A stretch of 64,000 nucleotides of DNA from Ceratodon purpureus (GCA_014871385.1 CM026426.1:19354270-19418269); one strand, 5' to 3'; counted from the first letter of the stretch, positions 11,472-22,170 are shown. Notes: generated by a model not told the origin, from the sequence alone. Made by a program: numbers and translations.

Positions 11472-12700
11472 ATGGCTTCTGTAAGAGTATCCTCTCGTTC
11501 AACGAAAGGGAAGAGAGGGGTGAGAGTCACGGCTTTTGAGTCTTTTCTTGTCTCAACGGCTGTATCCCCTGTACCGAAGAAAAAGAGAGGGGGGAAGAGG
11601 TCTGTGAAATCAGTCATCGCGGCTAAAGATGATTCGTCAGCAGGTGGACCTGCTGATGATGATTCTTTGGCATTTCCGTCTAGTCAGGAGGATTCTTTAG
11701 TGATTCCTTCTACTGATGTTGATTCTGCTCCTACAGTGACATGTTGTGCCGTAGGTGCAGACATGTACCAACATCTGTTTGGTAGTCTTTTTGATCTTTT
11801 GCCGCCAAGTCCAGTGAGTGAACGAGAGATCAATGACTTCTTCAGTGTTCGTGATGTTCGTGGTACTTCTCCTGTAACAACCGTTGGTCTGAGTGTAAAT
11901 CTTGAGAGTGAGAATCTTGTGTGTGGGACTGTTGAGTGTGGGAATGTTGAGAGCGTGAATGCTGGATTTAGTGACACTCGTTCTTCGGATTTGGAAGCTG
12001 ATCGAGTTCTTGCAGTTCCTGTTGTTGATCAACAGCCGGCAGTTTGAAGTGCTTGTACGTCAAGTCAGTCTAGTCAGTCCCGCTTTCTTCCCCTTGATCC
12101 AACACTTGTGAATCATGTCAAGGAACTGAAGAGAGGTAAGAGTTTTAAAAACAACAATTGGGCCATAAATCGTCTTAATGCATGGAGAAGTGAGGTTGGT
12201 AAGGAGCTTACCTCTATTGATAAAATGCCATATGAGGAGTTGTCTGGTGTCCTGCTAGAGTTTTTTTTATGCATCTGTAAGGATTCCGGTGAGAGGTATC
12301 CATCTGGATCTCTCAGAAATTTCCATAAGTCATTTAATCGCATCCTCAGGGATGCTCAGAGACTTTGAATTTCTTAGACGAAAGTTAATGAGGAACCATT
12401 CTCCATTGAAACAAACCCATACTTTGTGGAGGTAAATTCTGCAGTGGTTGCCTCTATGGAGAAGTCTAGAGATGCAGGTGCTAACAAGGTGAGGCGTAAG
12501 CCAAAGTGTTTATCCTTTGCTGAGGAGGCTTTAATCCTTGGTCATCCATCACAGTCACTCTCCAGCAATGTTGATGTGCTCAAGAGAATCTTATGGTTCA
12601 ACACATCACAGTTTATCATTCGTGGCAACACTGAGATGTATAAGTTGAGGTTCAAAGATTTTACTCAAGGAATAGACGATCACGGTCGATGTTATGTTGA
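11472..12700 (+). pseudogene. Recombinase gene exon 1 (N-terminal region)
   Basis: The ATG at 11472 follows a long T-rich tract (11375-11455) and opens MASVRVSSRSTKGKRGVRVT. The same frame runs to the donor TTGA/GTAAGT at 12700/12701. It encodes a low-complexity region to about residue 190, then the core-binding segment LDPTLVNHVKELKRGKSFKN through RILRDAQRL. After that comes the start of the catalytic domain with RRKPKCLSFAEEALILGHPS and FNTSQFIIRGNTEMYKLRFK. The three stops are each one C-to-T change from an Arg or Gln codon. An earlier start is possible because the frame is open from 11307, but it would run through the T-rich tract. Confidence 0.65.
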
Positions 12701-14231
12701 GTAAGTTCCTGTACATTCCATTTGCTTGCTTGTTTTAAATGCTTGTTTTGAACTACCATGTTCAAATTGGCGTTAAGTCTTAGTTGGACATAAGTCTTTG
12801 CATTTTCATTTGCTGTTAGCCTGCTAAGCTTGATACTTTCCCTGAAATTGTGAACCGTATCTTGTCACTTATATTTTTCTGTTTATTTATTGCTGTTTTG
12901 CATCTCTGTTCAGAAAGATGCAAAGCTACTGCCTTTGGTGTTTGATCGACGTATCTTTTTCTATTCTTTTAGTTGGGTTTTCGTTTTGATTCGTTTTGAT
13001 AGGAATTAGATGAATAGAGTTTCCTTGGATGGTAGTCTTGATGCCGGATTTAGGTCTGTCTTAGAGGGATCTGGTCCATGATGGGTAAATTTTGCGTTAT
13101 CTTTTGGAATGGTTGACGTTGTTGGCCTTGTGGAATTGAAATGACAGACCATTTTTTGCTTTGGGCTTTGGTGATTATGATCATGAAGAGTATTTGCTGT
13201 TTCCCTCGTGTTGTTTGGTGACAATTGTTTGCTGTCTTTACTGTGTTCAGAATTATGTGATGTTGTTAGGCGTCCGATTGGTGTCGAAGTTGGTAGATGC
13301 AACAGTTGTCGAGCTTGGAATACCTTTGTGCAGTTTGCAAATGTAGCTGAGGTTTTTTGATGTTCTGCAGCTGAGGTTTTCTGATCGATCATGGACTGGT
13401 CAATGTAGTTTGTTCACGGGTGTAGAATCTTCTTGAATGTACATGTTGTTCACAGGTGTTTCTTCGCATGCAGCCTGGGAACCTATCAACATAATTATGT
13501 ACGAGTGAATCGGTAGATATTTTTAAACTTGGAGGAATATGCCGTTGGGAATGAATGACATGAGTCTACCTTTCTGCAGCTTGGAAATATCATAGCAGCT
13601 CTGAACTTGATGAGCCTGAACTTGTGATTTATGATTTGTGCGCATTCAAGTGTGATTCATGTCTGTCTCGGAGGGATCTGGTCCATGATCGGATAATTTT
13701 GCGTTATGATTTCGGAATGCTCTGAGAAATTCTGTGTCATTGAGCTAAATAGAAGATGTCACTGCATGAAAGAGAAATGGATAGTATGCTTGTTTGGGAG
13801 TATCCTTTGATTTATTGTCCACAGTGCATCGCTTCTTCCACATTCTTTATCAGATGCAAGTTATGGAACTCCTTGACTGAGCCTGATACTCTTGTTTATG
13901 TGCAAGAATCAGTGTCTGGTTCTTGATATCTCAGCTGAGTTCAGGTTGTTGATTAGAAACACATGGATGTGAACCACTGTATCAGATGCACTAGACCACA
14001 ATGACTCTCGAGGTTTAAGTATTTCTTGTATTGGAGCTTTGTATCGTACTCTTGTTGTGCCCGGACCTTTGACTCGTTTCTCATTCTTAAGGATGACATT
14101 TTCTGTGCTATGTGAATGCAAGGACTATACACTTGCATAGTTTCCGGTTAGAGCATATGTAACCAGTTTGACTTATCAATTTGGCTGGTTACTAATTGTT
14201 TACTAATTGTTTGTCTGTGCTTGTTTTTTAG

Positions 14232-14627
14232 GTACAATGAGCGCACCTCAAAGGCTTATGCTGTAGCCCTCAATTGCTGTCAGGACGAAGATTTTCGCCC
14301 TCCTGTTCGTGCCTATCACCCTGCGGTGGTGGAGACTTGGAGAGTATATTCCCTCCATTTGGCTGATGACATGAAAGAGGGAAACCTTTTCTTGTCTCCC
14401 ATTCAACCTCATCCGATCAGTTCTCAAGTGTGGTATAAGCATACGAATGTTGGTGAGAAGAAGCTGCGGCAGTGGTTGAACCACATGGCAAGAGAGGCAG
14501 GCATTGCAGGTGATGTTACAAATAAAAGTGGCAGACGTACTCGTATCACGAGAATGGCGCTAAAGGATACTCCAAGGGACGTTATGTGTCAGATAACTGG
14601 GCAGAAGAGTGCTTCATCACTTGATAG
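14232..14627 (+). CDS. Recombinase gene exon 2 (catalytic domain)
   Basis: The acceptor TGTTTTTTAG precedes the exon, and the donor AG/GTGATT follows. The exon encodes YNERTSKAYAVALNCCQDED, then VRAYHPAVVETWRVYSLHLA, SSQVWYKHTNVGEKKLRQWL, and the box-II arginine in TNKSGRRTRITRMALKDTPR followed by MCQITGQKSASSLD. The order 'WY....vG...l......m...aGi......TNkSgR.T.iT.m.......v...TGqkS' is that of DUF3504 proteins. The preceding 1531-nt intron and the following 1534-nt intron contain only small duplications (for example 13060-13105 with 13668-13712, and three related blocks at 15541, 15680 and 15841). Confidence 0.75.
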
Positions 14628-16161
14628 GTGATTAATTCTTCTGTCCAATTGATTAATGCTTTGCGTACTTTGAGTTCATGTACTTTGGATAAGTCTTTCT
14701 GTATTTTTGGATTCCTTGTCGTTAGTCCCTAAGATGGGCTTTTGTTTGAGTTATATATTTGTTTGAGGTACACTGAGTTAGTTCGTCAAGGTCCTGATTT
14801 CTGTGTCGTTCGTTGCATGTTTGGTTGCGAAGCTGTGTGTGTGTTGATGAGTTGCGTGAGCTCAGTGACGATGCGCATCCTCGTGGGCTGTGGCTCTTGA
14901 GAGACGGTTATGGAATGCTAGATTTCCATTCCTGGTTTAGTGCCATGTGCGAGTGTTCATATTGTGAACTTGGGGAGGTGAAGTTAGGGTGGTCTGTATT
15001 GGTATTCAAGTGACGCTCTTGTACGGTGGGGGCTCTAATTTTTGTTGAGGTAAATAATCAGGTGTGGAGTCCAATTGCTTATACTTTGGACTGATACAAT
15101 AAAACAAACGATTCCTAAGAGAGAGAGAGAAACAGATGTCCTTCTTTGTCTTATCGTGCTTTACGAATGGACGCTGAGCCTTTCTTATCAAGTGCTACTG
15201 AAAGTGAGTGTCCGCATCTGCGTCGTGTCCTCTGCGTTTCATGTGCACTGGCGGTTTGCTAACTCTGATTTGCCTTAGTGGTGTCACAATAGCATTTTGT
15301 CGAGCTGAGTAATACAGAATTAAGCACTAGAGTAGACGAATTCAGTTTCTGTTATAAGTACGATGCAGAGGTTCAAGTCAAGTCGTTTTCCAATACTGGT
15401 AACAGTTGTAGAAGCGTTGATATGATATTGCTCGAGGCCAGTGATCAGCAAGTCCTTTATGTTTTTCTACCTCTTGCTTTCGTTTACGTTTAGGTAGAGC
15501 TTAGAGTTAGGGAGAATGTGTTCGCTCGACTTGTGGCAGAGACTCCTACTCTGAGAGTTGAGACGAGCTCTTTGGTGACAATGACGTACAATCCCGGTTT
15601 GCGCATTGTGTATTAGTCATGACTGCAGGTCTGGTATCCGTATCTGCTTGCGTTGCTGAGGTGATTTTAAATAGATAGAACTCCAGCTCTGAAAATTGAG
15701 AGTGACTCTTTGGTTACCATGGCAACCGATTTTTGTTTGTGCATCTTTTAATTGTTGGTCATAGATTCCCGCTGCGTTTGAGAGGTCACTCTGCAGATCT
15801 TTAAATGTAGGGAGCAAGTGTACGCTGCTTGTGGCGAGAAACTCCTGCTCTGAAAGTTGAGAGGAAGTCTTTTGGAGATTCCTGTTTGTACATCTCTTTT
15901 TGGCCATGGGCTCAACTCTTCGCTGGCGAGGGGTGCAGTGGTTTTGAAGATTTCTGGCTGGTTCCGGCCCCTCGCTTGTGCCGCAACGCTTAGTTTCGGT
16001 GTACATGATTCTTAGTTGCTGTCGTCTTGAATACAATGCTCAGCTTGTCTTCGGTTCTTGTAATCCATTTCTAGTTCCATCTTGTGTGCAGAGTTTTGAT
16101 TCTACTTGTAACTCTCATTAATGCTGTTTGGATTGATGCTGTTTGGTTTTCTGTGGCACAG

Positions 16162-16495
16162 GTATGATGACACTTTGTTGTTGAAAAGGGAAGCGGCTTT
16201 GAAGGCTATTGCGACAGATAGCGAAACTGGGGATTATCACCAAATCAAAAAACAGCTTTTTAAAGAGCTTAGTAATGGAGGGAGTGGCTCCACTTATTCT
16301 CAGTCTAATAGTCTTTCTGTTGTCCCGTATTTGCCTGAGTTGCCATCTCCTCAGATTACTGATGCAAGATTATTTGCAGAATTTCAGATTCCTCCAATTC
16401 GTAACTCTGTTTCTCAGAGTTCGTTTACTCCTGGCCAGTTTTCCAGTCCATTACAATGCCTTCCCTGCAATGCATTCTCTGCAATGCATTCGCAG
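16162..16495 (+). CDS. Recombinase gene exon 3 (nucleophile tyrosine)
   Basis: The acceptor GTGGCACAG is followed by codons RYDDTLLLKREAALKAIATD, placing the candidate catalytic tyrosine at the very start of the exon. The rest is Ser/Pro/Gln-rich and ends at a strong donor CAG/GTACGT. Reading through this donor instead adds the 24-bp repeat and reaches a stop at 16768, so an intron-retained isoform would be shorter at the C-terminus. Confidence 0.6.
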
Positions 16496-16525
16496 GTACG
16501 TGCAGTTGATTGTGTTTCTAATGAG

Positions 16526-16760
16526 GCTGTAGCCAGCCTTGGGCATCAGGCTGTACCCAGCCTTGGGCATCAGGCTGTACCCAGCCTTGGGCATCAGGCT
16601 CTACCCAGCCTTGGGCATCAGGCTGTACCCAATTTTGGGCATCAGGCTGTACCCAATTTTGGACATCAGACTGGACCCAATCTTGGGCATCAGTCTGGAC
16701 CCAATTTCAAGCATCAGGCTGGACGCTACGTTGGGCATCGGGCTGGACCGAACCTTGGGA
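16526..16760 (+). repeat. 24-bp tandem repeat, about 9.5 units (LGHQAVPS)
   Basis: The unit GTACCCAGCCTTGGGCATCA with GGCT recurs with growing divergence toward the right. In the recombinase frame it reads as LGHQAVPS/N repeats. By splice-site and phase logic it lies inside a 315-nt intron (16496-16810), but it stays in frame with exon 3 until a stop at 16766-16768. Confidence 0.9.
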
Positions 16761-16810
16761 GTACCTGATCGTTTTCTTGTGAAATTCATTGCCCTGGGCA
16801 ATTTTATCAG

Positions 16811-17344
16811 GACAAGAATCTTGATCCTCTCAGACCTGTGAGGAATTCTGTTGGCCCTCAGCCATTTGTTCGCCCAGTATATAAGAGTGTCCCTAAGAAG
16901 ATACCTGCGCAGTTTGCACGCTCTCCCGGGCAAATTCTTCGAGATGTTGAGTTTTTACCGAGTGGTAATGACAGATTTATGTACCGTCCAGAGCACGGTT
17001 CTACTAGCACTAGTAATGTCTCAGAAACTTCTCGTTCAGTTCCAGATGCTTACGATGGTGAGCTAGATCAAATAATTCTGGATTATGACTTAGAGCTTTT
17101 TGAGCGTGGGAAGATTGTGAGAGCAGGTCGTGAACAGGTGAAGGAGAAAGAGCCAGATGCAGATTCGGGGCTGGGAGCTGTTGTGAAGCCATATGCTTCT
17201 GCGGTTCAGCAGCAACCAAAGTTGCAGGTTCAGCAGCAACCGGAGTTGCAGGTTGAGCAGCAGCCCGAGGTTCAGGTGCAGCCACAAGTGCATCGGAGTC
17301 AAGTAGCTGCAACGCCATTTAGCAATGTTAGTCAATTCATATAG
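16811..17344 (+). CDS. Recombinase gene exon 4 (Gln-rich C-terminus)
   Basis: The acceptor TTTTATCAG precedes phase-0 codons DKNLDPLRPVRNSVGPQPFV. The exon encodes a charged region (LDQIILDYDLELFERGK) and a Gln/Val repeat (VQQQPKLQVQQQPELQVEQQ) before ending ATPFSNVSQFI and a TAG. No domain is recognised. Possible poly(A) signals are AATAAA near 17450 and 17522. Confidence 0.55.
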   Translation, partial: DKNLDPLRPVRNSVGPQPFVRPVYKSVPKKIPAQFARSPGQILRDVEFLPSGNDRFMYRPEHGSTSTSNVSETSRSVPDAYDGELDQIILDYDLELFERGKIVRAGREQVKEKEPDADSGLGAVVKPYASAVQQQPKLQVQQQPELQVEQQPEVQVQPQVHRSQVAATPFSNVSQFI

Positions 17345-18000
17345 ATTAACAACACTATGGATCTGAATTTAGAGAAGATTATGAGAGGGTTTTTTAACCC
17401 CAACAATCAGAATTGATCTTTGACTAAGCTTTCCTCCTCATTGGTAAAATAGAATAAATGTACGCGAGGAGGTTTTAATGCCAGTCTGGAGTACATTCTT
17501 GCTGTAAATCTGTGATTCCTTTAATAAAAAGCAAGAAATTTACTTCTATGATTTATTGTTATGATCTTTTTCAATCTCTGCCGAAGTGGATAGAATGAAG
17601 ATGTGAGATTCCATGATTAGTCGGTTCGTCTTTACAAACAATGCCTGGTTTAATTAAAGGGCGTTGTGAATTTAGTGTTTGTGAATTGGTTGTTTTTGTG
17701 ATGAAGGTATTGGAGCTTGAGATTGTGGTGATAGTTGGGATCTTGTTGCTACTTTGATTTGGTGCTTGTTTTGTGTACTAACTTGTATGGTTTCAATCTT
17801 ATGTGTTTGTTTTTCTTATTTGTTAAGATTGATTCAGGTGGTGTTCTGGGATATTTTATGTTGTTCATTTGTGCATTTGGATGACTGTTTGCAGTCAATT
17901 GTCGTCGAATTGTTTATTAATTTGACGAATATGATGGGTGATTTTTCTCTTTTCATCTCTTTATTTCGTAGCTTTTCATTCAAAATTGAAATGTGAAGCA
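17345..18000. other. 3' flank of recombinase gene, no gene seen
   Basis: This stretch is AT-rich on the plus strand with poly(A)-type signals at 17450 and 17522 and T-rich stretches after that. No coding signal is seen before the Harbinger region begins near 18000. Confidence 0.5.
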
Positions 18001-18022
18001 TGATTACGGCTCCGGAAATTCC

Positions 18023-18055
18023 GCAGAGCAGCAGGTTACCGCTGGTAACCCTGCT
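18023..18055. repeat. Near-perfect hairpin, 16-bp arms
   Basis: AGAGCAGCAGGTTACC is followed by GCT and then GGTAACCCTGCTGCTCT. The arms pair completely except for one bulged C. It lies at the GC-rich left boundary of the Harbinger region and might be an element end or a cruciform-forming site. Confidence 0.75.
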
Positions 18056-18649
18056 GCTCTCAGCGAATCAAAAATAGCCACGTCGACGTTCTTGAGCCCC
18101 CTGCCGGTTACGAGGAAGCATCCTGGCACGGGTATGGGCGGGCCCGGCAACAGAAAAAGCTCCGCAACGGTACTCTAGCAACGGCCGGCAGGAAGGTGGG
18201 CTCCTCAAAACTGCCCTCCACCACACTAGTTTTAGGGCTCTTGACGGGGTCACGGCACCTCACCTCCACCGTTTACGCAACATTGAACGGGTGAGCTGCA
18301 GGGTTGACTAGGTGACGTGCGATGGCGGGAAGCGGAGGTGGAGCTCGAAGGGGAGCTGCAACGCAGGGTTTCGACAACTTGCGGGAGGATTTCGGAGAGG
18401 GGGATTGGTTCGGTGAGGGTTGGGAGGATGCATCCCAGTGCGATGCAGACGTGCAGACAGGGGGCAATACACAAATTCGTCGAGAGGGAGGGGCCGAGGT
18501 GCATCGCAGGTTGTCCGCGGTGGAGCTGGGAGGGGGCGCAGTGGTGCCAGAAGGGGTCGAGGTCCGATTGCCAGGAGGGGCCGAGGAGGTCGCGTGAGCT
18601 CATCGGATTCGGGTGGAGTGGATGTGTGGGTGCGTGGAGAGGAGTTTGG

Positions 18650-19774
18650 TGCAAGCGTGGGTACGGAGAAGGTAGCAAAGGGGAAGAATTTTGTGAAAGA
18701 GGAAGAGAGGCAGTTGACGAGGAGCGTTCTGCACGTCACACAAGACCCAATTGTGGGTAACGGCCAGAAGGGGAGTTCATTTTGGGAACGCATCTCGGTG
18801 CATTATGAGGACAACAGACCTAGTGGTGTTTGACCTACCAGATCTTTAGAGACCAAATGTGGCCAAATCAAGCATGACGTTGCCAAATTCATAGGCTGCC
18901 ACCAGCAATGTGTCAACGCGAATCGGATGGCAGTAGCGCTGCGGACGTCCTCAAGAATGCAAAGGAGTTGTATCGTTTGAAGCACCCGAAGAATTCTGAC
19001 TTCACATTTCAGCAGATATGGTTGATGGTAAAGGATGTGCCTTGTTGGTCTGAGGGGTGGGTGCACGATAAACAACCGACCCCGCCTGCAAAGAGGAAGG
19101 AGCCGTCATCCGATTCTGGAGAATCTGAGTGCTGCATCATGGAGCCCGGTGTACCAGGTGCTTCGAAGGGACTTTTCAGCTCACGGCCATCTGGTTCGAA
19201 AATGGCCAAGGAGGAATTGAAGCAGTCCAAAATTCGTGAGAGCGCATTGCACAAACAAGCTGCTGCGACCCAAACAATTGCTACAGCCACCGTGCGCAAG
19301 AATGAGCTGATGGAAGAGGCAAATCTGCTTGTGATCATGACACTGCCTTCTACCCAGGATTTAGAGCCGGACCAGGTTGAGTACCTGCGCTTGCGGCGAA
19401 GGGAGGAGCTCAAGAAACTTAAGCGGCGTCTGGCCGAGGAGGAGGCGCGGGAGTCGAATGCAGCTGTGTCGACGTTGCCGGACCGACTCCCTAGCGACGT
19501 TGCCGGTCCAAGTTTACAGCCTCCACGACCGACTCCCCTGCAGGGTTTCGACAACGAGCAAGGTTTGGGGGGCAGCATGCAGGGTTTCGACAATGAGCAA
19601 GGCGAATGTGATCGCCTGGACCTCAACCTCGGCAATGACGACCAAGTTTTGGGTTCACAGGGAGATGGCGTCGATGAGGGCGATCACAGGCATCATGACG
19701 ATGAGGGAAATCGCGTAGACAAGGCAAATCAACACGATCAACACGATCAGGAGGAGGAGTTTTATGCCGACTAG
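18650..19774 (+). pseudogene. Harbinger ORF1, Myb/SANT-like (NAM-associated) DNA-binding protein
   Basis: An upstream frame gives RSVLHVTQDPIVGNGQKGSS, FWERISVHYEDNRPSGV, a TGA, and then PTRSLETKCGQIKHDVAKFI. After a change of frame near 18905-18930 the sequence continues SSAADVLKNAKELYRLKHPK, FTFQQIWLMVKDVPCW and a C-terminal coiled-coil region (LRLRRREELKKLKRRLAEEE). This is the trihelix-like protein of plant PIF/Harbinger elements, which binds the transposase and the element ends. The C-terminal tail is Asp/His/Gln-rich. The TGA replaces the arginine expected in 'RP.RSLe', one C-to-T step from CGA. The last 288 codons (from ATG 18908) are open. Confidence 0.75.
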
Positions 19775-20077
19775 GAAGGGAGCAGAGGCCATGGCCAATT
19801 TCTTGGGGGTCAGAATGTAGGACTAAATTTGAATTCTTTGTATTTCCATAGTGCATGAAATTAATAAAAGGACTTTGGATTCACACACAGTTTAGGCAAC
19901 TCTTGATTGCTTGCTTGCATGCTGACGGTGAGGGAGTTCGTGTGACTCGTGCAGGGTGTACATTCACTTGAAACCCTAGCCTCCTCAGGACACTGGACAG
20001 CTAGCTTCAAATGGATTCACCACTTAGGCACCAGTTATGCGTGCTGGCTCTTTCTATGCGATTTCAGCGAGTAGATT

Positions 20078-20450
20078 GGGGACCCCAGGCATTAGATTAG
20101 TGCCTGGGGTCCCCAGTCCCACAGTAGATTAGTGCCTGGGGTCCCTAGTCCCAGTGCCTGGGGTCCCCAGTCCCAGCGCCTGGGGTCCCCAATCTATGTG
20201 CATGGGGTCCCCAGTCCTAGTGCCTGGGGTCCCCAGTCCATCTTTTTTCAGTTTTTACTTTTTTTAATTTACTATGTAGAATTGTAAGTAGTAATACACA
20301 ATCTTCATACATATATAGCCTATTAAACTAAATTCTAGACCTCTTGTTTTCAATCATTGCATGTAAGTTCAAGTTTTTTAGAGTAACAACCCCTGTCAAG
20401 GGCCTGGGGTCCCCAGTCCATGTGCTTGGGGTCCCCAGTCCATCTTTTTT
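20078..20450. repeat. Cluster of CTGGGGTCCCCAG palindromes
   Basis: About eight units built on the palindrome CTGGGGTCCCCAG lie at 20101-20240 and 20400-20445. One inverted unit at 20078 makes a 14-bp-arm perfect hairpin (20078-20114, loop TTAGATTAG). A 49-bp block starting with the palindrome and continuing TTTTTTCAGTTTTTAC is duplicated at 20225-20273 and 20427-20475. The cluster lies between the 3' ends of the two convergent Harbinger genes. Confidence 0.9.
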
Positions 20451-20883
20451 CAGTTTTTACTTTTTTTAATTTACTGATGGCTTAAGTTTAAGAGTAGGCC
20501 GATGTTCCTACTTCAAGTCTCCAGTTTGCATAGACTTAAAAGTAATATATATTGTTCTCCTCTTCTTCAGTAGGGTGTAGGTAGCTCACATCTTTATCTA
20601 TTCCTTACATTGTCTTTGCTCACCTTACTAGGGGAAGCAGTGTTGGTGGAAAAAGTGGGAATTATCTCATGTAGGATTAAGACCGTCTTCTAGGAACATT
20701 GTTTTAGTTCATAGCACATAACTTAGAATTGGCTGTTCATGCCCATGTGTAGATGAATACATTATTGGCCTTGAAGACTTTGGATACAGATTTGATGGTT
20801 GTGGATTCATTAATTATAGACTCAGATTGTGGGTGTTGTGCCCCTGATATTTTTATTTCCAAAGTGCATGAAATTGCTTGTGA

Positions 20884-22170
20884 TCAGTACATGTTTTGTC
20901 CTTTTAATGCCCACATGTGCTCTATGAGGTCTCCTCTAAGATTGTAATGTACATCTTGATTCTCGACCTCTAATGTACGTGGAACTAATTCATCAAAAGA
21001 TAGTCCTCGACGTAATGGCACCCCCCAATTGATGTCATATGGAAGCTCCAAGGCAAGATCGTGCTCATCATCCAAGATCATGTTGTGTAAAATACAACAT
21101 GCGAAGATAATGTCGCCTATGGTGCTTGTTGACCACTGCCTGCAAGGGTTTTGTATGATAGCGAACCGAGCCTGCAAAACCCCAAAGCACCGTTCGACAT
21201 CTTTGCGGCATGCTTCTTGACTCTTGGCGAAATGAACTCTCTTCTCATCGGTAGGCTCGTGAATAGTCTGGACAAAGCAACTCCAGGGAGGATAGATACC
21301 GTCCGCCAGCAAATAATAACGATTGTTCTCACAACCGTTCACTATAAAGGTCATGTCGGTAGCATCACTTGTCAACATATTGTGAACTAGCGGTGAACGA
21401 TCTAGTACATTGATGTCGTTATTTGACCTAGGCAAACCGAGGAAAACGTGCCAAATATGAAGACTTTGATCAGCAATCGCCTCTAAAATGATGGACTTGG
21501 AACCATCTCTGTCTCCATAATCGCCCTGCCACGCAACGAGGCACTTCTTCCACACGTAATGCATGCAGTCAAGCGACGCAAACATACCTGGAAACCCACT
21601 GGCAGCATTGATACTCAATTGTGCTTCAAAATCCGCACGCGTTGGCTGCCTCAAGTAGTGTGGTCCAAACTCGGCCCGAACAGCTTGACAAAACCTCTTC
21701 ATCGATTCCATTGCCGTGCTTTCACCAATGCGGCAATACTCGTCCGTGGCGTCAGCTGACACACCATAAGCAAGCATGCGCAACGCCGCGGTGCACTTCT
21801 GGATTGAAGATAAGCCCAATGAACCACACGCATCAAGCTTTTGCACAAACCAATCATCACGTGCACAAACCCGGGCCATAACTCTCAAGAATAACGAACG
21901 TTGCATTCTAAACCGTCGTCTGAAAACATTGGGGCCAAACACAGGAGAATCCAAAAAGTAGTCAGCAAAAATCCGATCGTGTCCTTGCTGCCTCTCCCTA
22001 TCAATGTTACGTGCTCTTCCTGGTCTAGATTCGCGGTGAATTACTCTTGGCAAAGCATCACCACCAACATCAAATTGGCCCACTACAAGGTTGAGCATGA
22101 CATCGTCCTCATCGTCATCCTGAAATAATTGTTGCCTGGACGCTGCTAGTCGCACTCGCCAAGCTTCCAT
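20884..22170 (-). CDS. PIF/Harbinger transposase (DDE_Tnp_4 / plant transposon protein family), intact
   Basis: From ATG at 22170 the minus strand is open for 428 codons with no break. Family landmarks are QQGHDRIFADYFLDSPVFGP, FRRRFRMQRSLFLRVM and GLSSIQKCTAALRMLAYGVS. The catalytic motifs follow: first Asp in GMFASLDCMHYVWKKC, second Asp in YYLLADGIYPPW, and Glu in KDVERCFGVLQARFAI. WQGDYGDRDGSKSIILEAIA and LPRSNNDINVLDRSPL are signatures of the plant group. It cuts and pastes the element together with the SANT-like ORF1 product. Length and motif order are normal. A frame extension to 22185 exists, but the methionine at 22170 is the usual start context. It may still be able to act if a partner ORF1 is supplied by another copy. 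Confidence 0.93.
   Translation of the reverse strand: MEAWRVRLAASRQQLFQDDDEDDVMLNLVVGQFDVGGDALPRVIHRESRPGRARNIDRERQQGHDRIFADYFLDSPVFGPNVFRRRFRMQRSLFLRVMARVCARDDWFVQKLDACGSLGLSSIQKCTAALRMLAYGVSADATDEYCRIGESTAMESMKRFCQAVRAEFGPHYLRQPTRADFEAQLSINAASGFPGMFASLDCMHYVWKKCLVAWQGDYGDRDGSKSIILEAIADQSLHIWHVFLGLPRSNNDINVLDRSPLVHNMLTSDATDMTFIVNGCENNRYYLLADGIYPPWSCFVQTIHEPTDEKRVHFAKSQEACRKDVERCFGVLQARFAIIQNPCRQWSTSTIGDIIFACCILHNMILDDEHDLALELPYDINWGVPLRRGLSFDELVPRTLEVENQDVHYNLRGDLIEHMWALKGQNMY

Larger units (their letters stand above)
11472..17344 (+). pseudogene. Crypton/DUF3504-type tyrosine recombinase gene, four exons, three in-frame stops
   Basis: Four open segments join at clean splice sites: 11472-12700, 14232-14627, 16162-16495 and 16811-17344. 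Junction phases agree throughout (2, 2, 0), and the summed length is 831 codons. The N-terminus is basic then acidic and Ser/Thr-rich. An N-terminal SAM-like DNA-binding segment follows (AWRSEVGKEL..YPSGSLRNFHKSF), then a catalytic part with RG.TEMYKLRFKDF, TNKSGRRTRITRMALKD, QITGQKSASSL and a tyrosine in DRYDD. The pattern matches the Crypton-derived DUF3504 family (as in ZMYM2 and QRICH1), which are tyrosine-recombinase folds. The usual histidine of the HxxR box is Lys (KSGR), and the GH motif is GQ. Exon 1 carries TGA at 12045, TGA at 12366 and TAG at 12375, with the frame otherwise continuous. No reverse transcriptase is nearby, which argues against DIRS. It may be a host gene or a Crypton copy. 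Confidence 0.7.

Noticed and set aside
11472-17344. DIRS-type retroelement as the source of the tyrosine recombinase
   Set aside because: No reverse transcriptase, RNase H or split repeats are nearby. The motif pattern and spliced exons fit DUF3504/Crypton better.
18250-18833. Four or more overlapping frames on both strands at the start of the Harbinger region
   Set aside because: GC-rich DNA keeps many frames open. Only the frame with the FWERI and RSLE motifs matches a family.
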